Source: an uncultured Bacteroidales bacterium (GTDB lineage Bacteria; Bacteroidota; Bacteroidia; Bacteroidales; FEN-979). From it: 64,000 nt of DNA. Below, one piece after another: positions 8,890 to 17,471 of this stretch; the first letter of the stretch is position 1; the number at the start of each line of letters is the position of its first letter. A program made the translations under genes and the position numbers. The stretch is from contig CAIWXI010000050.1 of the NCBI GenBank assembly GCA_903916595.1, forward strand, positions 1-64,000, in the 5' to 3' direction. The notes beneath the pieces are model-generated. The model ran no database searches, was not told the origin of the DNA, and was given only the letters and a program-made list of their open reading frames with translations.

Positions 8890-10585
8890 CCGTCAACGAA
8901 AAAAAAACAGAATATGGATGGCCGTGTTCATCCTTGCAGCTATCATACTTAGTTTATGGGCATGGTTCCGAATCTCAATTAACATAAATCCACCCCGTAT
9001 TAAAGACCGTTCGGCCGACACCCTGCAGGTTTCCAGGCTTACATCCAGCTTCAGCCGCTGCGGACAATCATGGCTCAGTAAAGATACTTCAGGCCTCTGG
9101 CTGATGTACCTCAGGGGAAGCCCTTATGAACTTGGTGTTACTAACGGGAAGCTCGCCAGGTCTTTGATTTATGAGCAGGAGAAAGCCTTCGTGGGACAGA
9201 TCAGGAAAATGATCCCGTCTGAGTTCTATCTTCATTTTCTAAAGTACTTTATCTACTGGTTCAACCGTGATCTCGATAAATATGTTCCTTTGGAATATAA
9301 ACAGGAGATTTATGGAGTAAGCCGTTCGGCAAGTAAAGATTTCGCATTTATCGGCAGTAGTTACCAGCGGATGCTGAATTACCATTCGGCCCATGATATA
9401 GGCCACGCCATGGAGCAACTCAGCCTTGTAGGATGTACTTCCTTCGGGGCCTGGGGTAGATCAACCGAAGATTCGGGGCTTATCATAGGAAGAAACTTTG
9501 ATTTTTACATGGGTGATGAATTCGCCCGAAACAAGCTCATTTGCTTTGTACAGCCCGACAGTGGTCACGCCTTTATGATGGTGACCTGGGGCGGGATGAC
9601 AGGTGCCGTATCGGGGATGAATGATGAAGGACTTACCATTACTATCAATGCGGCCCGATCGGGAATACCCTGGTCGGCGCGAACTCCCGTCTCTATTCTG
9701 GCAAAGGAAATATTACAGTATGCTACAACGATTTACGAAGCCTATGCCATCGCCCAGAAACGTCACACCTTTGTTTCCGAATCCCTTCTGATTGGTTCGG
9801 CAAACGATGCCCATGCTGCTATAATAGAGAAATCTCCATACAAAATAGCGCTTCTGCAACCCAGGGGAACATTTGTTTTATGTGCCAACCATTTTCAGTC
9901 TGCAGAGTTTGCCAGAGATCCGCTGAACCGGGAAAACATCAGGGATAATGCCTCTTTGTACCGATTGACAAGGTTGCAGGAGGACATTGCCGGTAAGGTC
10001 CCTCTCACTGTCGGGAAAGCTGCGTGGATACTTAGAGACCAGGCCGGGCTTAAAGGCCGGGATATCGGTATGGGAAATGAAAAAGCAATGAACCAGCTTA
10101 TCGCCCACCATTCAATTATCTTCAAGCCCTCTGAACGTCTTGTCTGGGTATCGACAGGCCCCTGGCAACTAGGAGAATACAAATGCTTCGACCTGAAAAA
10201 AATTTTTCATACTTTTGCAGTCTCTGGTCAGGGGGTGGAGATTGTAGAAAAAACAAAAGCAATACCTCCCGACATCTTCCTGGAATCAGCCGGATACAAG
10301 GCTTTTCTTGAATTCAGGGGGATGAGAAGGATCGTTCAGGCTTGTATTAACGATGGCAGGAAACTGCCCGGTGAAAGTTCTTTTATTCTTTCATTTATTC
10401 ATTCGAACCCGAAGTTCTATGAAACCTGGTTTCTTACAGCAGAATATTATTATATGCTCGGAAAACATAGCATGGCCAGCTCATATTATTACCGGGCTCT
10501 CAAATGTGAAGTGCCCAGAAGGCAGGAAAAACAGAGAATTATCAGGCGTATTGCCGAATGTAAAGCCAGATTACAACAACATTAA
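8879..10585 (+). CDS. C45-family autoproteolytic acyltransferase/hydrolase, membrane anchored
   Basis: The 568-residue protein starts at ATG 8879, overlapping the previous stop; longer starts use ATT and are not credible. A hydrophobic segment at about residues 13-31 acts as signal anchor. The Ntn-hydrolase nucleophile is Cys186 in LVGCTSFGAWG, followed by GRNFDFYMGDE. This is the pattern of the acyl-CoA:6-aminopenicillanate acyltransferase / linear amide C-N hydrolase family, which self-cleaves before Cys and then makes or breaks amide bonds. The last roughly 100 residues, after the hydrolase domain, look helical and TPR-like (YYYMLGKHSMASSYYYRAL). The anchor suggests that it acts in the periplasm, perhaps trimming an acyl group from the exported product. 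Confidence 0.85.
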   Translation: MHNSRQRKKNRIWMAVFILAAIILSLWAWFRISININPPRIKDRSADTLQVSRLTSSFSRCGQSWLSKDTSGLWLMYLRGSPYELGVTNGKLARSLIYEQEKAFVGQIRKMIPSEFYLHFLKYFIYWFNRDLDKYVPLEYKQEIYGVSRSASKDFAFIGSSYQRMLNYHSAHDIGHAMEQLSLVGCTSFGAWGRSTEDSGLIIGRNFDFYMGDEFARNKLICFVQPDSGHAFMMVTWGGMTGAVSGMNDEGLTITINAARSGIPWSARTPVSILAKEILQYATTIYEAYAIAQKRHTFVSESLLIGSANDAHAAIIEKSPYKIALLQPRGTFVLCANHFQSAEFARDPLNRENIRDNASLYRLTRLQEDIAGKVPLTVGKAAWILRDQAGLKGRDIGMGNEKAMNQLIAHHSIIFKPSERLVWVSTGPWQLGEYKCFDLKKIFHTFAVSGQGVEIVEKTKAIPPDIFLESAGYKAFLEFRGMRRIVQACINDGRKLPGESSFILSFIHSNPKFYETWFLTAEYYYMLGKHSMASSYYYRALKCEVPRRQEKQRIIRRIAECKARLQQH

Positions 10586-10613
10586 CTGTCTTGCTAAGAC
10601 AAAACAATGACCA

Positions 10614-11885
10614 ATGAAATTCAAACTTATATATCCCCGTTGGCAGAAGCTCGAAGGACAAACTATTTTCAACCTTCCTCCCCATGGCCCTGTGGTCATG
10701 GCAGCAGCTCTGCCCGAACATGTTGAGATCGATTTTACCGACGAGAACGTAGAAGATCTTATTATTGACGATTCCGCCGATCTTGTCGGCATTTCCATGA
10801 TGCTCACTACTCAGGTGAAACGCGGATGGGAAATTGCCGACCAGTACCGTGCCCTGGGTAAAAAAGTCATCTTTGGTGGTATTTCCACTATGCTGCATGC
10901 AGAAGAAACCATGCTGCATGCCGATTCGGTCTTTTTAGGCGAAGTGGAAGGCCGGATGGAACAGGTGTTTGCGGACTTTCATAAGAATGACATGAAAAAA
11001 GTCTACAACTTCCTCTCCAAGCCTCCCGATCTGAACCTGGTGGGGCCTGCAAACAGAAGCATCCTGAAGAAAGACCTGTATTACCATAAAGGCTTCAGAA
11101 TGGTCGACCTGTTCCATGCTTCCCGCGGCTGTATCTACGACTGCTATCCCTGTGCGGTGAGGTATCTCGGGGGCCGTGGTTTCCGTCCCCGCCCCATCGA
11201 CCGGGTTGTTGAGGAACTCTCAGGGATGGATAACAACCGGCTGTTCATCGTCGACAATTCGCTGGCACTTGATACACAGTGGGAGAAAGATCTTTTCAAG
11301 GCTATGATCCCGCTTAAAAAGAAGTGGGTAAGTCATACCATAGAAGATAAAAATGAAGTGCTTGACCTTGCAGCCCAGGCCGGTGCGTGGTATGTATACC
11401 AGGCTGTGTTCGATACCTCAGATTATATCCGCAACCGCGTGAAGCAATACCACGATTACGGGATTGCCGTGGAAGGAACTATACTGCTCGGCCTCGACAA
11501 TCAGACCGAAGACGATATCAAGCGGCTGATCGACTTCCTGCTCGAAATCGACCTCGACCTTGCCGAGTTCACTGTACTTGCTCCCTTCCCTCATACCAAA
11601 GCATACAGCGACTTGCTCAAACAGAACAGGATCTTCGATAAGGACTGGAATCATTATAACGCCGGCAAGGTGGTATATTATCCCAAACATATGACCCCCG
11701 AACGACTTGGCGAACTCTTCCAGTATGCGTGGGATACTTTCTACAAAGATGAACCACAGACCATGAAGATGTTCAACCTCATCAACAAAGTCATGTCAAG
11801 AGAACTCGCCGACGGAACCTACACACCCCGCCGCCGCGACATCGCCAACCTCAGCTTTGGCAAAAAAATAACAGACAATGCATAA
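10614..11885 (+). CDS. Second B12-binding-type radical SAM protein
   Basis: This 423-residue protein has an N-terminal cobalamin-domain-like region (about 1-140, with PPHGPVVMAAALP and GGISTMLHAEE) and a radical SAM core with Cys173, Cys177 and Cys180 (CIYDCYPC). The downstream RPRPIDRVVEEL is typical of the BchE-like class. It is not a close duplicate of the radical SAM protein at 930-2270: the cluster-binding loops and N-termini differ. A 15-nt perfect inverted repeat, TGTCTT-GCT-AAGACA (10587-10601), lies between the previous stop and this ATG and might form a small hairpin. An 8-bp repeat array begins at its stop codon. The reaction is unknown; C-methylation, ring formation or oxidation of the acyl chain are options. 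Confidence 0.85.
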   Translation: MKFKLIYPRWQKLEGQTIFNLPPHGPVVMAAALPEHVEIDFTDENVEDLIIDDSADLVGISMMLTTQVKRGWEIADQYRALGKKVIFGGISTMLHAEETMLHADSVFLGEVEGRMEQVFADFHKNDMKKVYNFLSKPPDLNLVGPANRSILKKDLYYHKGFRMVDLFHASRGCIYDCYPCAVRYLGGRGFRPRPIDRVVEELSGMDNNRLFIVDNSLALDTQWEKDLFKAMIPLKKKWVSHTIEDKNEVLDLAAQAGAWYVYQAVFDTSDYIRNRVKQYHDYGIAVEGTILLGLDNQTEDDIKRLIDFLLEIDLDLAEFTVLAPFPHTKAYSDLLKQNRIFDKDWNHYNAGKVVYYPKHMTPERLGELFQYAWDTFYKDEPQTMKMFNLINKVMSRELADGTYTPRRRDIANLSFGKKITDNA

Positions 11886-11948
11886 TTTCGCCATTTCACC
11901 ATTTCGCCATTTCACTATTTCGCCATTTCACCATTTCACCATTTAATC
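11885..11948 (+). repeat. Eight perfect-length copies of an 8-bp repeat ending at a start codon
   Basis: Units are atttcgcc / atttcacc / atttcgcc / atttcact / atttcgcc / atttcacc / atttcacc / atttaatc, each exactly 8 bp. The first unit shares the last base of the upstream stop codon, and the last ends directly before ATG 11949. The array therefore occupies the whole intergenic gap and the ribosome-binding region of the downstream gene. Copy-number change by slippage would alter spacing or leader length without changing protein sequence. Confidence 0.9.
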
Positions 11949-12335
11949 ATGGATACCAACCCCGCCCTCAACAGATACATGGACCGTTACTTTGACTATC
12001 CCGGCCATTGGGACAGTCCTTCGAAATGCGGACTGAAGCTGGCAACGAGGAAAGACGGGAAAATACTGGCCATTGCGACAGAGATTTACCGTCAGAACCC
12101 CGGAACCCCGGTCACCGAAGTAGTCGCATCCCTGGCAACACGGGTCATGAAGGCAAGCGGGGCTGCCTACGTGAATTTTATTTTCATCGAACATACCCCC
12201 GACCTCGGCAGTAAACTTACTTTTTACGGTGAAACCTTCGACCAGGTTGATTTTGATCACCAGGACGGGATATTGTCAAACCCGGTATGGACACGTCTTA
12301 GCAGAGAACAGGTCGACCAGATGATGGAAGAGTAA
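11949..12335 (+). CDS. Conserved-looking small protein of unknown function
   Basis: I do not recognise this 128-residue soluble protein. It has no signal peptide or membrane segment. Visible features are an acidic, aromatic N-terminus (YMDRYFDYPGHWD), a central alpha/beta-like stretch (DGKILAIATEIYRQNP, VVASLATRVMKASGAAYVNFIFIEH) and a C-terminal helix. No metal-binding or nucleotide-binding motif stands out. It lies between the second radical SAM gene and the TonB receptor on the same strand, so it is most likely part of the same transcript. Its translation start is preceded only by the 8-bp repeat array. A role as accessory or partner to the radical SAM enzyme is conceivable, but nothing in the sequence proves it. 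Confidence 0.55.
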   Translation: MDTNPALNRYMDRYFDYPGHWDSPSKCGLKLATRKDGKILAIATEIYRQNPGTPVTEVVASLATRVMKASGAAYVNFIFIEHTPDLGSKLTFYGETFDQVDFDHQDGILSNPVWTRLSREQVDQMMEE

Positions 12336-12354
12336 AATCTCCTATCTTTACAGC

Positions 12355-14745
12355 ATGCCCGGCCCTCTACAACGTTTATTCCCTGTTGCCCTGCTTGTCT
12401 GTTTTTTTCTTTTACTCTCTGCGGATGAGGGAGCGGCTCAGCCCATCCTCAGGTCTTCTGTAAAAGGTATCGTGCTTGATGCAGCTTCTCTGGAACCACT
12501 TGTAGGAGCCAGCGTTCAGTTGATTGGTGCCGATCCCCCCCTGGCCTGCTCATCGGATGAAGCAGGCCGGTTCCGGCTCAAAGGCGTACCCATCGGAAGT
12601 GCCCGGCTGCAAGTGAGCTTTATCGGGTATGCTACCGTTATCTCAGAACCTCTGGTTATAAGTAGTGCGAAAGAAGCCGACCTGACCATATATCTGAAAC
12701 AAACCGGCATCACAGGAAAAGAAGTAGAGGTGAAAGGTGATTACCAAAAGGGAGAGACCCTCAACCGTATGGCCTCAGTGAGTGTCAGGCCATTCAGTGT
12801 GGATGAAACCTTCAGGTACCCGGGCACATACAACGACCCGGCCCGGATGGCCCAGAACTTTGCCGGCGTGACCTCAGGCACCGATAACCGCAACGATATT
12901 ATCGTAAGGGGAAACTCCCCTTCCGGACTTCAATGGAGGCTGGACGATATGGAAATCCCTAATCCCAACCATTTTGCAGCTATGGGGACTACCGGAGGAC
13001 CGGTAACTATCCTCAACGACAACCTGATGACCAATTCAGACTTTCTTACAGGTTCCTTTCCTGCTCAGTATGGCAACACCACTGCCGGCGTATTTGACCT
13101 GAGGATGAAGACAGGCAACAGCGACCATCATGAGTTCTGGTTCGGGATGGGCTGGAACGGACTGGAGTTCGGCTCTGAAGGACCGTTTTCAAAAAAAAGC
13201 GCTGCCTCTTACATGTTCTCATACAGAATATCAATCATGCAGCTGCTGAACTATGCCGGGGTAAAAATGGACGTGGTGCCTCAGTACCAGGACTTCAGTA
13301 TGAAAATAAGCCTGCCAGCAAAGAAGGCCGGGATCTTCACCATCACCGGGATGGGGGGAATGAGCTATATCCAGCTTTTCCAGAGCCGCCGGCCAGCTTC
13401 CGACTGGATGTTCCCCGACTATGGAGAAGACCTTGCCAACGGCTCTAACCTGGGAGTTCTGGGACTCACTCATCAGGCCGCCTTAAAACCCGGATTGAGA
13501 ATCAAAACCATGCTCTATGCCGTGGGTTCGCTGGTTTATACCAGGGCCGACACCTTTTCAAATGTGGCTACAACACCTGCCTTATGGGCCGGTGAACGCA
13601 GCTCCGAAATAAAACTCTCTTTCTCATCGAGAATATTTAAAAAATTCTCCGAAAAAACCTCCCTCGAGGCAGGGATCAGCTACGACCATTTTTTTATGCA
13701 CTTTGCCGACAGCATGATGTATAAAAGTACATTCCAGGTGCATACCGGAACAAAAGAGCAGATGGATTTCCTGAGGGCATACACCCAGGTGCTGCAAAGC
13801 CTTTCGCCTTCGTTTGACCTGAAAGCGGGCATCTGCGGATCATGGCTTCCGATGAACGCTTCATGGGCTCTGGAACCCAGAATAGGCCTTGACTGGCGGA
13901 TTTCGGAACATCATGCCCTGGCATTCGGAGCCGGGATGTACAGCCAGATGCCGCCTCATGTAATGTATTTCATTATTAACCGTTTGCCGGGGGGCGTTAT
14001 TTTTGAACCCAACCGCGACATGGATTTCATCCGCTCGGCCCAAAGCGCCCTTTCCTACGATTTCAAACCAACAGAAAAACTTCATTTCAAAACAGAGATC
14101 TATTACCAGTTCCTGTACAATCTCCCGGTCAAAGCTTCGATCCCCCAGTATTCGCTGATCAATGAAGGGCATGACTTCTTTCTGAACAGGCAATACTCCG
14201 ACAGCCTGGTCAGTACCGGCACCGGCTCCAATTACGGCGTGGAACTCACTTTCGAACGGTATTACAGCAAGCAGTATTATTTCCTGTTCACAGCAACGGT
14301 GTTCAATTCAAACTATTCCGCATACGATAGAATTACAAGGAATTCGGCATTTAGTGTGAATTATGTATTGAACGCCGTAGGCGGATATGATTTCACTATA
14401 GGGAAACGCAAGTGGGGCATCCTCTCGCTTGGGTTGAGGGCTACCTATGCAGGCGGCAATCCATACGTGCCATATGATGTTAACGCCACAGTGGCAAACG
14501 GGGAGAGCATGATGGACTGGCCTGCCTCCTTCGATGTGAGATACCCTGATTATAAACGTGCATCGCTTAGGTTTGGATTAAAACGAAACCTGCCCGGATA
14601 TAACATCGAGTTCATCCTTGACCTGCAGTACAGGACAAACTATACTAACGTCTACCTTCAACGGATCGATCCGAAAACCGGCGAGATCCGGACTTTTTTC
14701 AATATGGGCTTTTTTCCCATGGCGACATGGAGAATACAGTTTTAA
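12355..14745 (+). CDS. TonB-dependent receptor with carboxypeptidase-like regulatory domain
   Basis: This 796-residue outer-membrane protein has a signal peptide (about 1-29, ending GAAQ). A CarboxypepD_reg-like domain follows at about 36-115 (VKGIVLDAASLEPLVGASV, AGRFRLKGVPIG). A plug domain follows (IIVRGNSPSGLQWRLDDMEIPNPNHF, PAQYGNTTAGVFDLRMKTG), then a long beta-barrel ending in the aromatic ATWRIQF. Such proteins move large or hydrophobic substrates across the outer membrane using TonB energy. The gene sits inside the biosynthetic run, 19 bp after the preceding stop, so it probably handles the cluster product or a precursor. A TATCTTTA near-match to the -7 consensus at 12343-12350 could give extra, nearly leaderless transcription. 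Confidence 0.9.
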   Translation: MPGPLQRLFPVALLVCFFLLLSADEGAAQPILRSSVKGIVLDAASLEPLVGASVQLIGADPPLACSSDEAGRFRLKGVPIGSARLQVSFIGYATVISEPLVISSAKEADLTIYLKQTGITGKEVEVKGDYQKGETLNRMASVSVRPFSVDETFRYPGTYNDPARMAQNFAGVTSGTDNRNDIIVRGNSPSGLQWRLDDMEIPNPNHFAAMGTTGGPVTILNDNLMTNSDFLTGSFPAQYGNTTAGVFDLRMKTGNSDHHEFWFGMGWNGLEFGSEGPFSKKSAASYMFSYRISIMQLLNYAGVKMDVVPQYQDFSMKISLPAKKAGIFTITGMGGMSYIQLFQSRRPASDWMFPDYGEDLANGSNLGVLGLTHQAALKPGLRIKTMLYAVGSLVYTRADTFSNVATTPALWAGERSSEIKLSFSSRIFKKFSEKTSLEAGISYDHFFMHFADSMMYKSTFQVHTGTKEQMDFLRAYTQVLQSLSPSFDLKAGICGSWLPMNASWALEPRIGLDWRISEHHALAFGAGMYSQMPPHVMYFIINRLPGGVIFEPNRDMDFIRSAQSALSYDFKPTEKLHFKTEIYYQFLYNLPVKASIPQYSLINEGHDFFLNRQYSDSLVSTGTGSNYGVELTFERYYSKQYYFLFTATVFNSNYSAYDRITRNSAFSVNYVLNAVGGYDFTIGKRKWGILSLGLRATYAGGNPYVPYDVNATVANGESMMDWPASFDVRYPDYKRASLRFGLKRNLPGYNIEFILDLQYRTNYTNVYLQRIDPKTGEIRTFFNMGFFPMATWRIQF

Positions 14746-14756
14746 AAAGAATACCT

Positions 14757-15848
14757 ATGAACCCGAATCAAAAATTTCCACCCTATACTGTAGTGCATAC
14801 ACTTGGCGGCATCAGAGGTTTGCTTCTGAAACTTCACAGGAAGCTGTTCCCGGGTTCCGTGGTTTTGTACGAGCAGTTTCAGTCGTTCTGGCTGATGCAG
14901 CCCCTTTATATTGCCGCTGAGCTTGACATTGCCGGGTTATTGAAGGACAAACCACTGAGCGTTGAAGCGCTGGCCGCAAAATCCGATTCACAGCCGGAAC
15001 CTCTGTACCGGGTGCTCAGGGCGCTTTCATCGGAAGGCATTTTCAGGGAAACGGAAGGAAGACGGTTTAAGCTGAACTCCAGGTCCAGGGCTCTTCTTGA
15101 AGGCGATGGGAGTATGAGACACATGATCATTCACCATCTGGGAAAGATAAACTGGGAAGCCTTTGGCAATTTGATGCATACCGTGAGGACAGGCCAAAAT
15201 GCTTTCACCGGACTGCATGGCACAGACGTCTATCCATTTCTTAAGCAAAATCCTGAAGAACTGGGGCGTTTCGAGAAGTCCATGACAGAACTCTCAGCTC
15301 TTTCGTCAGGCCCCATTCTTGCACGCTACGACTTCTCAAAGCACAAAACCGTGGCAGATATAGGAGGAGGCGAAGGATTGTTATTGAAAGAAATCCTGCA
15401 GAAACACCCGGGACTTAAGGGAATACTGTTCGACCTTCCGGGAACATCAGCTAAAGCTGCAGAACAGATCAGAGTTTCGTGCCTTGACCGGCGTATAAGC
15501 TTTTTATCCGGTAGCTTTCTTGAACCTTTCAGGCTTGAAGCCGATCTCTATCTGATGAAAAATGTGCTACATAACTGGGATGATGCGCATTGCTCCTCCA
15601 TTCTGACAAATCTCCGTACGACCATGCCAGAAGGCTCAACGGTTCTGATCCTCGAGATGGCCGTTCCTGGCCCCAACATGGCCTCCTGGTCCAAGCTGGT
15701 TGATATGCAGATGCTCGCTACCATGCCAGGTGGCAGGGAAAGAACCATAGAGGAATATGAGTCCCTTCTGAAAAAGTCAGGATTCAGTCTCAAGCGTACC
15801 ATCCCCACAATCTCACCCCTGTCTATCCTCGAAACAGTCGGAGAATAA
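14757..15848 (+). CDS. O-methyltransferase (COMT / hydroxyneurosporene methyltransferase family)
   Basis: This 363-residue protein starts at ATG 14757, 11 bp after the receptor stop; an alternative ATG at 14727 overlaps the receptor by 19 bp and adds 10 residues. The N-terminal part is a winged-helix dimerisation domain (LDIAGLLKDKPLSVEALA, LYRVLRALSSEGIF). The SAM-binding motif is DIGGGEG. The general-base region LMKNVLHNWDDAHC matches the K-x2-L-H-x-W-x-D signature of small-molecule O-methyltransferases, with the catalytic His present. It probably methylates a hydroxyl (phenol or enol) of the cluster product, which hints at an oxygenated, perhaps aromatic or polyketide, core. Confidence 0.85.
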   Translation: MNPNQKFPPYTVVHTLGGIRGLLLKLHRKLFPGSVVLYEQFQSFWLMQPLYIAAELDIAGLLKDKPLSVEALAAKSDSQPEPLYRVLRALSSEGIFRETEGRRFKLNSRSRALLEGDGSMRHMIIHHLGKINWEAFGNLMHTVRTGQNAFTGLHGTDVYPFLKQNPEELGRFEKSMTELSALSSGPILARYDFSKHKTVADIGGGEGLLLKEILQKHPGLKGILFDLPGTSAKAAEQIRVSCLDRRISFLSGSFLEPFRLEADLYLMKNVLHNWDDAHCSSILTNLRTTMPEGSTVLILEMAVPGPNMASWSKLVDMQMLATMPGGRERTIEEYESLLKKSGFSLKRTIPTISPLSILETVGE

Positions 15849-15850
15849 TT

Positions 15851-15858
15851 TACCTTTG
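15851..15858 (+). promoter_or_regulatory. -7 box TACCTTTG before the ABC permease gene
   Basis: The box is an exact TAnnTTTG match, ending 4 bp before ATG 15863. It could give a very short or leaderless transcript for the second half of the cluster. No TTTG partner is evident upstream, so this is a partial match. It disfavors the GTG at 15860 as start codon. Confidence 0.4.
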
Positions 15859-15862
15859 CGTG

Positions 15863-17053
15863 ATGAACAAGCTGTTGTTTTCGGCTAAAAAAGAGATCCT
15901 TATTATCGTTCGGGATATTCCCGGACTTATGATCCTTTTCATCATGCCTGTACTGCTGATGACGGTAGTCATTCTTGCCCAGGAATATACCCTTAAGAAC
16001 GAGTTGGGGAAAACCAGGCTTTTGTTCATCGACGACAGTCATTCAGGCTTTGCACGATCGCTGAAGCAGGATCTTACAGCCAGTGATTTTTTTGAGACCG
16101 ACAGCATGGCTGAAGGCGCCGTCATAACAAAAATAAAGGCCATTGAACTTATTAACAAAGGAAGATACCATCTGGGATTATATCTCGGCCCCCGTGATTC
16201 ATCGATAGAAATTATTTCAGACCCAGCTCTTTCAGGACCATACCGTTCAGGCCTGGTTGCTCCTCTCAAATACCTTGTCAAAGGAAGGCAAACCAGGAAC
16301 ATCATCGAAGAAATGCTCACCGTTTCTGCCGGTGACATGAAACCTATCATTGACAAAGCCATTGAGGAATCGGCCGGGAAATTGCCACAGATCAAGGAAT
16401 CCTTTGCAGGTTCAGAGAAGCAGGAGATCAGGCCTACTGCAATACAGAATATCGTGCCCGGGTTTATTCTGTTTGCCATGTTTTTTATTGTTATACCCCT
16501 TGCCGCAAGTATCATCAGCGAAAAAAATGAAGGCGCTTTTCAGCGGATCCGCACTCTTCCGGTGGGGTTCGGAATCATTCTCGGTTCTAAAGTGCTTGTT
16601 TATTTCGTGGTATGTCTCGTACAGTTTTTCCTGATGATGACGGTCGGTCTGTGGATTTTCCCTGTCTTTTTCGGGTTACCCCCTCTGGAGATCGGGAATA
16701 ATATTGCTGCCATTATGCTTGCAACATCTGCAGCCTCGCTTGCAGCAATAGGCTTTGGAGTGCTGGTCGGTTCTGCTTCAGCGACAATGGCACAGGCATC
16801 GCTGTTCGGATCGGTAATGGTAGTGCTTCTTGGAGTGATCAGCGGAACCTTTCTGCCGGTGCATGCGATGCCCGCGGCTTTACAGTATCTGAGCCTGATT
16901 TCTCCCATGCGGTGGGGCATTGAAAACTATCTTGATGTGTTTATCCGAGGGGGCGGGATAAAAGCTATTTTCCCAAGGAGTTTGTTGCTCATTGCCTTTT
17001 TCATTTTTGCAATGATCGTGAGTAGTTATATTTTTGCATTGAAAAAAAAATAA
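15863..17053 (+). CDS. ABC-2 type transporter permease
   Basis: This 396-residue integral membrane protein starts at ATG 15863, preferred over the adjacent GTG 15860. One N-terminal membrane helix (about 20-40) is followed by a large extracytoplasmic domain (about 45-185). Five further helices lie between about 195 and 395, with the ABC-2 signature region IISEKNEGAFQRIRTLPV. This is the layout of the YhgE/DrrB-like ABC2_membrane_3 class, whose members export drugs or lipids. No ATP-binding subunit occurs anywhere in the window, so the ATPase must be encoded to the left of the window or elsewhere. It is probably an export component for the cluster product. Confidence 0.85.
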   Translation: MNKLLFSAKKEILIIVRDIPGLMILFIMPVLLMTVVILAQEYTLKNELGKTRLLFIDDSHSGFARSLKQDLTASDFFETDSMAEGAVITKIKAIELINKGRYHLGLYLGPRDSSIEIISDPALSGPYRSGLVAPLKYLVKGRQTRNIIEEMLTVSAGDMKPIIDKAIEESAGKLPQIKESFAGSEKQEIRPTAIQNIVPGFILFAMFFIVIPLAASIISEKNEGAFQRIRTLPVGFGIILGSKVLVYFVVCLVQFFLMMTVGLWIFPVFFGLPPLEIGNNIAAIMLATSAASLAAIGFGVLVGSASATMAQASLFGSVMVVLLGVISGTFLPVHAMPAALQYLSLISPMRWGIENYLDVFIRGGGIKAIFPRSLLLIAFFIFAMIVSSYIFALKKK

Positions 17054-17071
17054 TCGTTATAAGGGGTTTCC

Positions 17072-17467
17072 ATGAAAGAAAAGGATGTATTAGCAGAATT
17101 CCCTGAGCAGCAGGTCATCGTGTATATCGAAAAAGAGGACGGGACGTATGATGCGATACAGACTGGTTCTTTTATTTCGGCCAATTATATCGACGATTTC
17201 TTCCTGAAGCGGAAAAACCTGGAAAAAGCATTGCAGGAAAAGATTGAAAAACGAGAGATCAACGCCATCGGATATTACATGATATATGAAGACCTTACTA
17301 TTTCGGAACTTGCTGCACGTATGGGCTTGATGAAATGGACTGTAAGAAAACATCTCAGACCAGACGGTTTCGGAAAGATCAGCGAGGCTGCACTGAAAAA
17401 ATATTCCATGGTTTTTAATGTCGCCTCTGAAGAAATTGTAAGCAGACAGTCAGGAAACAGAAAATAA
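17072..17467 (+). CDS. Small putative HTH protein next to the BtrH-like gene
   Basis: This 131-residue soluble protein has an N-terminal segment containing VIVYIEKEDGTYDAIQTGSF. A basic, charged helix lies in the middle, followed by a helix-turn-helix-like stretch, LTISELAARMGLMKWTVRKH (about residues 91-110). It may bind DNA or act as a small partner protein. It ends 4 bp before the BtrH-like gene, which implies cotranscription. If it is a regulator it would be the only dedicated one seen in the cluster. The family was not recognised. Confidence 0.55.
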   Translation: MKEKDVLAEFPEQQVIVYIEKEDGTYDAIQTGSFISANYIDDFFLKRKNLEKALQEKIEKREINAIGYYMIYEDLTISELAARMGLMKWTVRKHLRPDGFGKISEAALKKYSMVFNVASEEIVSRQSGNRK

Positions 17468-17471
17468 AGAA

